Assembly: GCF_954871325.1 (NCBI RefSeq)
Contig: NC_088775.1
Location: forward strand, 31,411,561 to 31,475,560
From: Gordionus sp. m RMFG-2023
Lineage: Eukaryota > Nematomorpha > Gordioida > Chordodea > Parachordodidae
Length of the DNA stretch: 64,000 bases
Direction: 5' to 3'
Part shown: piece by piece, positions 1 to 10,682 of the stretch
Layout of the letters: the number at the start of each line of letters is the position of its first letter
How positions within the stretch are numbered: position 1 is the first letter of the stretch
Translations under genes and position numbers: made by a program
The notes under the pieces: model-generated
Seen by the model: only the letters and a program-made list of their open reading frames with translations
What the model was told of the DNA's origin: nothing
Database searches by the model: none

Positions 1-745
1 CAATTGTCAATTTTGTTTTTGTGAAATTTTTTGACGAATGTGTTAAAATATAGATTGTAAACATATTAAATTAAAATTTCATGAAAATGTACCATGGAAG
101 TAACAATAATCATTATTTTTAATTTAACATGTTACAACTTATATTTGTACCCATTTGCATCAAAAAAATTATATAAACTTTAAAAATAACGATTATGACA
201 ATTATCACTTATCTAGGGTGCATCTTCACTGAAGTTTTATTTAAACATTTCAGCAATACTTATTTTAGCCCATTTACATCAAAAAAAATTTAAAAAACAA
301 CCATTAGCGTCAAAAAAAATTTAATATGTTTAAAAATATTGTTTATGATAATTGCCAATTTTTTAGGGAACATCTGCATTGAATTAATAATTTAACATTT
401 TTACAATATAAATTTTATTTTACTTTTTCTGTCAAAAAGTTTCAAAAATGTTAAAAAATAACGAATATGACAATCGTGGCATTAAAATATTTTCGTTAAA
501 AAGATCATATAAAATAACATAAAAAAGATATAAATATTTTTTTTTAAATTATTTAGAAAAAACCACATCTTTTAATATACTAAAAAAAATAGATTATTTT
601 ACAAAGTTGCTAAAAAAATCTATAAAAGATTTAGCTAAAAGATTGTTTATTTATAATAAAATTCTCACAAGAATTTCTCAAAAATGATTTATTTACAAAG
701 AAGATTTAAAATTCTTATCAAATCAAAATATTTTCAACAAGTATA
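1..745. repeat. Partial fold-back element (family FB-C), cut by the window edge
   Basis: This is a second, shorter copy of the element at 18951-22487. Up to about position 110 the repeat unit reads in one orientation (unit words such as TAAAATTTCATGAA then ATGTACCAT). From about 120 to 480 it reads in the other (CGATTATGACAATT, then CATCTTCACTGAA). From 480 to 740 it matches the unique outer terminal segment seen at 22140-22440, including the phrase around 'aaaagatttagctaaaagattg'. It has no coding capacity. The flip in orientation near 115 marks the centre of the inverted structure, so the rest of the left arm lies outside the window. Confidence 0.75.
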
Positions 746-2346
746 TATATATATATTATAAGGTAAAATCTTTGTTGATATTGAAGATAGAAATATCAAT
801 TTAAACGATTGAAAGATGGTGATTAGACCAAAAATAACATTAAAAAATTACGGAACGGGCCGGCCCTGAGTATATAAATCACGGACTATGTCTAAATATT
901 TTTAAAAAAATTCTTGCCAGGCCTAATTTTGATCCTGGATGAAATTTTTCTATTTTGAAAATTCGGGCCATGCAAATTACATCTGCAGCTATCTGATATT
1001 AATATTTTTAAAAAAAACCACATTCAAAAATTCATAAACAATACTTAATATTAATAAAACCACCTTTAAAAATGTTTAATAAAAAAAATTAATTAATATT
1101 TACATCAAATTCTATGAAAAAATAAAGAAATAAAATGTTGAGTTAATGAAAGATAATTTATCTAAATATCTTTAGCTTAAAAAAAAGATTTATATTTTAA
1201 TTATATACCTATAAAATAAAATAACATGTACAAATAATATTTAAAAACAAAAAAATAAAATATTATTAAAAAATATATATGAGGGGTATAATTTATTTAC
1301 ACTAAATTTGTTTTTTTTTTCATTTATAGCAATGGGTATATAAGAATAAATAATATTAAATAATAATTTATAAAATTACATTAAACAAATTCAATATAAC
1401 TAGTAGAAAGTCGGTTAAAAATGACGGGGAATGAGATTTTTATTCATTTTTTACGATAGATGTCATGCCAGGTTCAAGCTCCTCACAATATTAGGAAGCA
1501 TCCAAGATCTTATATTTTAAAAAAGTTTATCAAGCCCAGCTCAACCCTTAATAATTTGTAAAAGATATTCCCACGTCAGGTGCAAGCTAATATTAATTTT
1601 GAGGTTATAAGCCTAGTCCTACTCATTATAATTTTGAAAATTTTTTCCCGCCTCGGGGATAGTTAAATTTTTAATATCATCACATGAACAGGAAATATCT
1701 GATTTACCAATTAGTCTAATATGGAAAAACATGTAAATTCCGTTTTAAGGGAAACTGGGAAGGCCTGGGCAACCACTTATTAGAGAATGATGACAAATAA
1801 AATAAAAATAACCGACTCTTATACTTTTTTGTAATATGATCAATTAAAATTATATCTAGAAAATATATAGGGTTATTGTTGTTTTTCAGATAAATTTAAT
1901 GTATGTCTTGTATTTCTGAAATTATTTGTCAAAGAATTTGATAAGGGATATATATTTTTTTATGTTAAGTAAAAAAAAATGCTGTCTTTAAATTACAAAA
2001 ATGCCATTAAACACTAATGAAACTTATATGCAAATTATTTATATATTTTTTAAGATATTTTTTTTATTGACATATAAATTTAGGATAATTTTTTTAAAAA
2101 ATAATGAGGATTATTTATTATGTATTTGATAAAATTAAGAGCAAATCATTGTTGACATTTTAATTTTAAAAGGCGACAAAATAAATCTGGGCGGTCGTCT
2201 GGAGAGGAAATAATTAATGTATTATTTTATATCATTTAGGGTTGTATGTAGATGAAAGTGATGATGGATTAACAAAGCAGTGTACAAAACACATTACGTC
2301 CTGATAAAGATGATATGCCTATGCCTTGGGATACTGGTAAAAGAAG
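746..2346. other. AT-rich non-coding stretch with pieces of dispersed repeats
   Basis: I see no gene here. About 860-1010 holds a degenerate repeat with GGGCC/CCAGGCC words ending in 'ctgcagctatctgatatt'. Similar endings recur near 56890, 58265 and 60460, so this is a dispersed family. The rest is homopolymer-rich AT sequence. About 2240-2346 shows a short run that could be old coding sequence, but no family was recognised. Confidence 0.5.
1405..1810. repeat. Dispersed repeat R1, copy 1
   Basis: This stretch resembles 7200-8070 (and its mirror at 29275-30145). It shares the order 'gaatgagatttttattc', a pseudo-periodic series of phrases of the type 'aagcccagctcaaccc...ataataattt', 'tttttcccgcctcggggatagttaaatt', and an end with 'cttattagagaatgatgacaa'. 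The internal phrase recurs roughly every 45-55 bp, giving a degenerate tandem look. No coding role is visible. Confidence 0.6.
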
Positions 2347-2705
2347 AACGCAAAACGATATTTCTGTCAATGTCAGCATTGGTATCCCTCTCTAAAATAG
2401 AATCATGAACGACAATGTTAACTCAACCATAAAACGGTCGTAAGTATTGTTATAAAGGCCACGATAGAACTACTGCATATATTTCCATTAATAAAGTTGA
2501 TGAAATTGGCCGTTCTGTACATTCAAGTTTGAACACGCAAAACGATATTTCTGTCAATGTCAGCATTGGTATCCCCTTCTAAAATATAACTCAACCATTA
2601 AACGGTCGTAAATATTGTTTTAAAGGCCACGACAGAACTACTGCATATTTTTCCATTAATAAAGTTGATGAAATTGGCCGTACTGTGCATTCAAGTTTGA
2701 ACATT
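2347..2705 (+). repeat. Tandem duplication, two units of about 170-187 bp
   Basis: Unit 1 (2347-2533) and unit 2 (2534-2705) both start with CGCAAAACGATATTTCTGTC and run through 'aaggccacga', 'actactgcata' and 'gttgatgaaattggccg'. Unit 2 lacks about 15 bp near its middle. Read on the plus strand, part of each unit gives a short open peptide with GHDRTTAY and INKVDEIG. The duplicated DNA may therefore be a coding remnant, but I do not recognise the protein. Confidence 0.75.
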
Positions 2706-3203
2706 CCTCTAAATATTCATGAAAGTTTCTCAGAGAATCGAATTAAGTAATATTTATATTAACTCCTAGTGAAGTGAATGATAGTACAGAATTAAATGTT
2801 TATATTTGTTAAAAAGTAGGCGGAGGCATAGGAATTGTGGTAGTGGTGATAGTATAATTTGGAGAACTGGATGAAAATAAAATAAACATAGATATAAAAC
2901 ATAAGATAAAAAAAAACAAAATAAGCCTCCAGATGAGTTCATTTCAAGCGTAGTTCTTTATTATTTTGTCTACCAGTAACTCTAGAACGGGTAAGTCGTT
3001 TGTTTAGTCGTCATTATTTTCTTTGCTTATCTTTAATAATAGATTCATCATGTTTTGTAGCAATGTGAGGGATTAGGGTTAGCCTAGACAAATAAAGAAA
3101 TCACGCAAAAATATAAATAAACTATTGTTGAAATTAAACAAACATTAAAATAATGTAAAACCAGTAGATGGGTCAATTATGTATATTTCTAGTAGTTGGA
3201 AGG
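2706..3203. other. Non-coding spacer, nothing recognised
   Basis: AT-rich sequence between two tandem duplications. Only short, stop-filled frames are present. Confidence 0.5.
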
Positions 3204-3633
3204 CTATCATCAAAAAAAATTTTTTGGGGACTTATCAAGCCTATTATGATATTCTAAAAGTTAAAATATAGCATGATGAATGTAATGTTATTAAGATTAA
3301 GGTTAATTAATTGTAAGGTAATTAAAAAATAAGATTAAAAAAGGGGGGAAAAAGAAGGTATAAATTATTATATTATAAAAATAATAAAAATAATAAAAAT
3401 TAAATTATAGGAATTGATAAGGTTTGCCTATCATCAAAAAAAATTTTTGGGGGGACTTATCAAGCCTATTATGATATTCTAAAAGTTAAAAAATAACATG
3501 ATGAATGTAATGTTATTAAGATTAAGGTTAATTAATTGTAAGGTAATTAAAAAATAAAATTAAAAAAGGGGGTAAAAAAACGTATAAATTATTATATTAT
3601 AAAAATTAAATTAAAGGAATTGATAAGGTTTGA
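3204..3633. repeat. Tandem duplication, units of 224 and about 206 bp
   Basis: Both units (3204-3427 and 3428-3633) open with CTATCATCAAAAAAAATTTT, pass through 'cttatcaagcctattatg' and 'taatgttattaagattaagg', and close with GGAATTGATAAGGTTTG. They differ mainly in homopolymer lengths and in one AAT-repeat tract, so the duplication is fairly young. It is non-coding. Confidence 0.85.
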
Positions 3634-4154
3634 GAAATAGTGGTTAATAGATAATAGAGATAGAAAGAAAAGAATGAGATAATAAAATTTAGTGATAAAT
3701 AAATTCATTAAGGGAGGGGAAAAAAATAAAGAAAGAGTTATTTATAAGGATTGGAGATATAAATAGGCTAGGATAAGAATACTAAAATATTTGAATATAC
3801 TTGGTTATCTTCTTAATTATTGGTTATGAAAGAAAAATGTGAGTATAAAAAATTGTAATGTAAGTATTGACAAAAATTGTGAGTATGTTCAAAATAAATA
3901 TACAAGTTGAGTATCTTGTAGAGATTTCATTAATGTGTAATTGATAATATGAGATGAAAATTGATAAGGTAATCTAAAAAATAAAGAAAGGATTAAGTGA
4001 AATAAAAAGTTTCATTCATATTTACAAAGTTGAGGGAATATTGTTTGATTTTTCAAATCTCTCAATCCATGTTAGGTATGTGTACACCATCAATTCTCGA
4101 AATTCCATTCATCTGTTTGTATAAAATAAATAAATAAAATCATCAAATAAAAAT
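3634..4154. other. AT-rich spacer, nothing recognised
   Basis: Low-complexity A/T/G sequence with no supported gene. It ends where the outer LTR-like segment starts. Confidence 0.5.
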
Positions 4155-4539
4155 AAATACGTACCGATGATATGACGTAGCGATGACATGACGTGACGTA
4201 GTGAGGACATCGGAAAATTATAATATAGATAATAATAAAAAATGAATTAATCCTTTTTTTTGTTTTTTTTAAAAATTATTATATTATTTTTTTAAAGATA
4301 TTTAAAATAGCTGGTTCCGATGATTTAACATGCATAGCCTTTTTTTTATAAAATGAATATTTTTAAAGTAAGTGTTATACTCAAAATGATTAAGCAACTT
4401 GTGAATGAGTTTTGTCTAAATAACCAATTATTATCGGCAGGAATACAATGTTGCAATTTCATAATGCGGGTAGAAAAAAAACAAGAGTCTGACATACCGA
4501 TGCAATATGTGTCGTAGATCTTTTTTAATTATGGGATCT

Positions 4540-5050
4540 TCCTTTTGGCTTGAGCCTAGTCAATTTTTGACTCAAAAACAAGATGAATTTAAGACTAAGC
4601 CGGCTTGGCTCAGACGTTTATAAATAAATTTCGGCTCAAAAGTCGGCTTGAGCTAAATGAGTAGACTCGAGCAAAACTAATCTCAAATAATAAAATTTGG
4701 CTTAAAAGACGGCTTGAGGTAACTCTTAGCCGGCTTGAGCCGACTAAACCTGCCAACTAAAAGGGGATCAATGAGGAGACTTGAACCTTAGTTAATTTTT
4801 GACTCAAAAACTGGCTGAGTTTAGGGTTTTGCCGTGGCCCAGCCGTTTAGCAACACTAACACTAATCTCAAATAAATAAATTTCGCCTCAATAATCGGCT
4901 TGAATGAGCCAACGGCTTGAGCTAACGGCTTGAGCCAACAGCTGAGCCAGTAGGCTCAATGAGCCGGCTTGAGCCTGAGCCAAATTTTTGGCTCAAAACC
5001 TTGCTGAGTTTTCGGCTAAGCCGGCTCGGCTCAGCCGTTTAACAACATTA
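4540..5050. repeat. GAGCC/GGCTT-rich inserted repeat, possibly a hAT-type MITE
   Basis: The sequence is richer in G and C than its surroundings and repeats the words 'ggcttgagcc', 'agccggctt', 'ctcaaaaac' and 'cagccgttta' many times. It appears to be inserted in the LTR-like segment, because the same LTR at 8660-8700 lacks it. The lower edge ends in 'cagccgtttaacaacatta', similar to the TGTTGTTAAA ends of other small elements in this window. The left arm of the large inverted duplication starts inside it at 4787. Confidence 0.5.
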
Positions 5051-5215
5051 CTTGCAACTACAAATAATAAATATCTAAAAAAAAATTCGAGGACAAATAT
5101 AATGATTTTTTTTATTTTTTCTTTTTATATTCATTATAAAAATAAATATATATTCATTAAATAAATCATTAAACGAAAAATAACAAATTTTATATAAATC
5201 CCATTTAAATAATAT

Positions 5216-5950
5216 TCAAAAGAATGATTGCGCAAAAAACCCCCATGTTGCTACTATTTCTACCCTACTCATTGAATCCAACAGGGTCCCATCGAATTGT
5301 ATTATTCTTAGCCTCTCCTTCTCTATCATCTCCCCCGGCCATATATTCTGATATATATCATATCCATTAAAGAAAATAGCTGCCGTATTAAACAACATGT
5401 GAATTATTTTTGCATTTAAATTAATCATCACTCTGGGACACGGATCATGTACTATTCCTTCTTGTAGCATATTTACACATCCCTCTTTATTTGTTTTTCT
5501 CTAAGCAAGTCCTTCCTTTGTCCCTCTTAACCGCCGCGGACCCGCATCGCAGATTTTTCGCCATCATATAGTCATAAATTCTCACAGTCCTTCGCCACAT
5601 GCCCACTCCTTCGGCATCAAAAACATTCCATATTTTTCTTCCCTGTTTCCTTAACATTAACTGAACCCCTTCCATTTTCTCCCGCTCAATCGTCCTCACA
5701 TTTAAAGCATTTGGACCCACTCCTCTCTGTGGATAACCGCTATTGTTGTAATTGCTAGTAGTACACTCCTCCTTATTATGCCCAAACCGACCACAACCCG
5801 CACATCTTAATCTCTCTTATTTAAGTGGACAATAAGAGGCTTTATGTCCAAACTTTCCACAACCAAAGCATTTTGCCTCAGGGGAATCTCTGAGCGTATG
5901 ACCTGGCTTACCACAATTATAACAACTCATTACCCTCTCCCTCGAGACTC
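5216..5950 (-). pseudogene. Retroelement gag zinc-knuckle and protease-like remnant (left copy)
   Basis: On the minus strand, 5950-5740 encodes three CCHC knuckles in a row ([27 protein letters not shown]), the nucleic-acid-binding signature of retroelement Gag. About 5720-5490 gives a basic linker, and 5470-5216 includes an aspartic-protease-like stretch around INLNAKIIHML. The gag-then-protease order fits LTR retroelements. It is a fossil, not an intact gene. The right arm carries a mirrored copy at 31395-32129. Confidence 0.7.
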
Positions 5951-6415
5951 ATAATTTTGTCTTATTTCCAATCTCCTCCCCCGAGAATTCTCTCTTGGCT
6001 CTCTATACTGTCTCAACACTTGATTATTATCGAAATTTTGCTTATCAGAATCATATATTTCTGTTTATATCACTATCCGTCCAACTCTTAATTAACTCCT
6101 GAACTGGTAACTAGGTTACTAAACCCATATCTTCCTCCCCATTATGTCTTCCAATGGTCAAAGTCTGTCCTTTTATTTTAACGCTGCGACTCATGCTCAT
6201 TCTCATCTATATTAATAGTATAACCAGCGCTCCGAAAATATCATATCTCCCAATATAAAACAAATTTTAAGGTTTTCATTTCAGCGTTATAAAAAATTTA
6301 TGATTAATTTCAAAATAAAAATCTTAGTCATTTGTAATGTCAACAAATAAAATATCATTAGTAGCGTAAACAAGCCAATGATGCACATATAAATCCACAC
6401 TTAGGTGAATATATA
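5951..6415. other. Stretch upstream of the gag-like remnant
   Basis: The minus strand here has gag-like amino-acid composition (acidic and polar) but no motif I can place. It is probably more of the same LTR fossil. Confidence 0.35.
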
Positions 6416-6725
6416 ACAAAATCTGTGAAATTTCTTGTAACAGGTTTATATTTAACAAAATTTGTGCAGCACTTCCCTATAATAGGTTAAAATAACACAA
6501 ATTTGGACAAATTTCTTGTAACAATTTTATATTTAAAAAAATTTGGGCACCACCTTCCTGTAACAGGTTAAAATAACACAAATTTGGACAGATTTCTTGT
6601 AACAAGTTTATATTTGATAAAATTTGGGCAGCACTTCCGTGTAACAGGTTAATATGACAAAATTTTGGGTAAATTTCGTACAATAGGTTTATGTATGCCA
6701 AAAATTTGGGCACCAATTCCTTGTA
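6416..6725. repeat. Minisatellite of about 60-bp units (left arm)
   Basis: Five imperfect units carry 'ttcttgtaacaggtttatatt' alternating with 'acaaatttggacagatttc' or 'gggcagcacttcc'. The units alternate in two flavours, giving a period of about 120 bp. The repeat happens to stay open on the minus strand and yields a repetitive peptide with LLQEICPNLCYFN. I treat that frame as a by-product of the repeat. Confidence 0.85.
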
Positions 6726-6734
6726 TTTTTTTTA

Positions 6735-7115
6735 AAATTAACACCCGACCAAAGGGTGACTTAATTTTCAATTTAATGCTTTCTAAACTTAAACGCCCAA
6801 CAAATGGGTAGGGGTAACTATATTCTCAAGCAAATGCTTTCTTAACTTAAACGGCCAACAAATGGGTAACTAACTATATACTCAAACAAATGTTTTTTTA
6901 AACGCCCAACAAATGGGTAACTATATTCTCAAACAAATGCTTTCTAAACTTAAACGCCCATTAATGGGTAAACTATAATTCTCAAACAAATGCTTTTTAA
7001 ACTTAAACGCCCATCAAATGGGTAAACTATATTAAACAAATGCTTACTAAACTTAAACGCCCAACAAATGGGTAAACCAAATTCTCAAACAAATGCTTTC
7101 TAAACTTAAAAGTTC
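6735..7115. repeat. Minisatellite of about 50-55-bp units (left arm)
   Basis: About seven units share AAACGCCCAACAAATGGGTA, then 'ctatattctcaaacaaatgc' and 'tttctaaactt'. Unit lengths vary by small indels. The mirrored copy is at 30230-30610. It is non-coding. Confidence 0.9.
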
Positions 7116-7199
7116 GACTGTCCTTGGCCACCACACTATAAAATTTAGCAAGGGATCGGTTTTTTGTTAATTAAATCTTTATATCCAAAAAATTTTTAA

Positions 7200-8070
7200 T
7201 TAATATATATTAGTAGATAGCCTTTCAAAAATGATGAGGAATGAGAATTTTCTTCTTTCTTCGATAGATGCTTATTATAAAACAATATCCAATTTTTATT
7301 TTTTTTACCCCCCCTTCAGGCCAAATCCAATCCTTTAAGACTAAGTGTGATATTTTGTGAGTCAAAATATATTTAAATTAGCTTTTACTTGAGACCCTTA
7401 TCAAACTTTTTTATTAAAATATTACTTATTACCTATGGCTAATATTTAATATTAAAAAATTCCAAGCCAGGTCCAAGTCCACAATATTTTTGAAAAAATT
7501 TCTTCAAGCCCGGTCCAAGAACATAAATTTTGGTACTTTAGAACTAAAATAAAATTTTTAAAAAATATTAATGAATTTAAAAATGCAATCAAAATCAAAG
7601 ATCTTCATGGCCCTTGGATTTTCTGTCAGACCCGACCCAGTTCTGCAAATTTTTATATATATTAAAAATTATCAAGCTTCCAAGACCTTAATAATTTTGA
7701 AAATACCACAAAATAGTTTTGAAAATTTTTTATCAACCCTGGTCCAACCCATAATAATTTTAAAAACTTTTTCCCAAACCAAACCCATAATAATTTGTAT
7801 TTTCCCAAGCCAGGTCCAAGCCCATATTAATTTTGAGGAATATTTTCCAAGCCCAGCCCAACTTCATAATAATTATGAAAATTTTTTCCCAAACCAGGAG
7901 ATAGTTAAATTTCTTATTAATTTATCATCAAATGAAGGGAAAATCTTTGATTCACCAGACATTCTACAGGTTAGCTCCTAATATAAATACAAAAAACGTT
8001 AATACGTAATAGGAAAATCTGGAAAACCCTGAGCACACCTCTTAATAGAGAATCCTGACAAAATCAGGTC
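7200..8070. repeat. Dispersed repeat R1, copy 2 (left arm)
   Basis: A longer copy of the repeat at 1405-1810. The core phrase 'caagcccag(c)ccaac...ataataattttgaaaattttttccc' recurs six or more times about every 45-60 bp. A 136-codon plus-strand frame (7571-7981) exists only because the repeat lacks stops there. Confidence 0.65.
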
Positions 8071-8836
8071 TTTCCTAATATTTTTATAAGAAATAACAAA
8101 TCTTACCTCGTTAAATAAACATATATGCATTTTTAGTGTGTATATATATATTATATTTTACTAACTTATTGTTGGTAGAATTTTGGACTTCGTGATTTTT
8201 GGAATATTTTGCTCATTAAAAGCTATCTCTTTCTTTGTTTGGCAATGTTAGATTAACCAAAATTTGTTCAGCTATTAAGAGGTTATATAGGGCCTGTTTT
8301 CTAAAATAAAAACAAAATATAAATATAAAAAATAATAATGCACTGAACCTGCATAGGAGTCAATATTAGGATCAACTCTCTAGGAGGGATTAGATATTGG
8401 TAAAGCTAAAACAGATGTAATCTAAAATGTAACTTTAACGTTTTAAAAAAAAATTATTTAAGTTTAAATAAATAAATAAATACGTACAGATGACACGACG
8501 TCACGATGACGTAGCGAGGACATCGGAAAATTATAATATAGATAATTAAATGTTAAATTTTAATCAAATATTGGTTTTTACCTTTTTGATAGATTTGAAA
8601 AAAAAAAATTAATTCCTTTCTATTTTTCTTTCACCTTTTAGTTTGCTTTTCAACAGCCCGAAAATTGTACAACAAACTTGTTGCAACTACAAATAATAAA
8701 TTTCTAAAAAAAATTCGAGGACAAATATAATTTATTTCTTTATTTTTTTTTCTTTTTATATTCATTATAAAAATAAATATTAAATAAATCATTAATCTAA
8801 AAATAACAAATTTTATATAAATCCCTTTTAAATAAT

Positions 8837-10674
8837 TTGCAATTTATCATAAAAAATGACTCTACACTTTACATAAAAAACGATACACATAATAGATATA
8901 AACTATTAAAGGCGTTTTTAAATGATTTTTCTAGCCAAAATTTCGCAGCAGCTCATGTACCCAAAACCTAATTGGTCAGAGTTTAAGATTTTTACGGCAT
9001 CATATTTGATACGTTCAATTATGATTTTGGCGATTAATCTTGGAAATGGAGACTACTGCAATAGGGCTGTACCACCAACTGGCTTGATCTCAACGATGAG
9101 GGATGTCCTTATTAAATATGATTTGATAAAAAGTTGTGAACCTTGATGAGAGAACTGTGTGAAGGATTTTTTGAATTTATTAAGAATTGAATAGAAGGGT
9201 CATTAAGCTGAATATCTCATGTTGTTAAATATAGAAAGTGTTGTCAAATAAAAGTGTTGATTAAGCCTGAAGAGTTAGAGTGAAAAATATAAAGTGTTGA
9301 ATTAAGCTGAAATAGCTAATATAAAAAATGTTAGAAAATATATAAAACGTTAATTAAAAAAAAATATATACAAAGTGTTGGATTAAATTTTCTTCTGTAA
9401 AAAGAATTCAATAAATTTGTTTTTAATAACTTTCTTTTATTTCATTTTTAAATCAATTTTTCTTTTATAAATATTTTTACTTATTTTCTATTATGTTTTT
9501 ATTTGGATTTTACTTTTTTTTATTTAATGTTTATATTTTATTTTTATATTTGGCATATTTTATTTTGCTATTTAGAATTATATTTTATTTTGGATTATTT
9601 TAAAAATTATACATTTTTTTACATTTATCAAATTTCCTTTATTGTAATAAATATGTACAGTCATTTGTAATTTCAAGTTGCTTCTAATAGAATGTTAAGC
9701 AGTCCTCCTAGATTCTTAGTTATATCTGTAAACAGTTTATTGCGATCCAGCTTGATTTATTTATAAATATTGTTTACTTGCATTAAAGATAATATGCGAT
9801 TTAAAAATTTGAGGTTGTGAAGGATAAGCATGTTATTCATATTATTTTTATAAGCTTGACATTTTGCCTAGGGGAGGCCTGGAAATCTGGAAATCATAAC
9901 TGGCGATAACCCGAAAGAATATACTAATAGAGGTAATTAACAATTGACTATTGATCGTAATTCATCATTGAAAAATAACGTATTATGTCAATGTGTCGTC
10001 CTTACGTGAGATATGCTAAGTAATCAAAAGTCAAGACAAATACATGTCTCAATTGAACTGATACACTCTTTGTTTCAAACATGAAAAAAAAAGTTATTTT
10101 TTGCAAACTGCATAATATACTGACTAAAATATATGACGTCAACATCATTTCTATTTAAGCAAAAGATAATAAAACAGAATGGTTTAGTAAAGATAACTTG
10201 AGTTTGATTAAAATATATAGAAAAAAATCATTAGAAAGCCAAAAGGTTTTTAAAGGAATTCCCTAACCTATAAATAACTCGTATATCACAGCTTTGAATT
10301 GATTTATTGAAAAATTGATGCTACCGGATCAGCCGATAAACTATATGATGATTATAGACTACGCGCAGCTTGTACTATGGAAAATTTTGATTCTTTTGAA
10401 ACATTCTTATTGAGCAAAGAAGACCGACCTAGCAAACAATAAATCACTTACCTCGAGAAACTGGTATTTCATAAACTTCTGTGCATCGGATTATCTACAA
10501 AGAGATACAACCTAAATGTTTAAAAAGGTAACAAACCCTTAACCGATGCGAATAAGATTCCCCACCTGGTACATATTAAACTAGCGTCTACATACAGTAT
10601 GTTAACTGGAAGAAAACCTCCCTTAAAAACCTATGCCTATTCCCGCCTTCGGCGCCAATATTTTTACATTATGA
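8837..10674. other. Arm-internal DNA between the LTR fossil and hAT-1
   Basis: No intact gene is present. A 74-codon frame at 8922-9146 (+) with MRDVLIKYDLIKS matches nothing I know, and in the other arm it differs by one in-frame codon deletion. 9180-9400 holds short imperfect repeats around 'aagtgttg(a)attaagc'. 9420-9660 is extremely AT-rich. 10310-10445 (+) reads ATGSADKLYDDYRLRAACT and then ENFDSFETFLLSKEDRP, which looks like old coding sequence of unknown origin. Confidence 0.4.
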
Positions 10675-10682
10675 ATTAAAAT

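Larger units (their letters stand above)
4155..8836 (-). mobile_element. LTR-type retroelement fossil (zinc-knuckle gag), left copy
   Basis: Two direct repeats that look like LTR remnants bracket the element: about 4155-5215 (enlarged by an inserted repeat at 4540-5050) and about 8470-8836. Both share 'cgaggacatcggaaaattataatatagata' in short form and later 'attcgaggacaaatataat' plus 'aacaaattttatataaatcc'. On the minus strand a zinc-knuckle gag-like segment lies next to the lower LTR (5216-5950). The middle is filled by minisatellites and dispersed repeat R1. It is a broken fossil with several breaks. Its family (gypsy or another LTR lineage) cannot be fixed from what remains. Most of it, from 4787 upward, lies in the left duplication arm. 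Confidence 0.5.

Noticed and set aside
6416-6725. Repetitive peptide with LLQEICPNLCYFN as a leucine-rich or secreted repeat protein
   Set aside because: The unit happens to be a multiple of three; there is no start context, signal or domain, and the array lies in a fossil element.
7571-7981. 136-codon open frame on the plus strand (mirrored at 29363-29773)
   Set aside because: It lies wholly within a degenerate short-period repeat; the peptide is quasi-periodic and has no family features.
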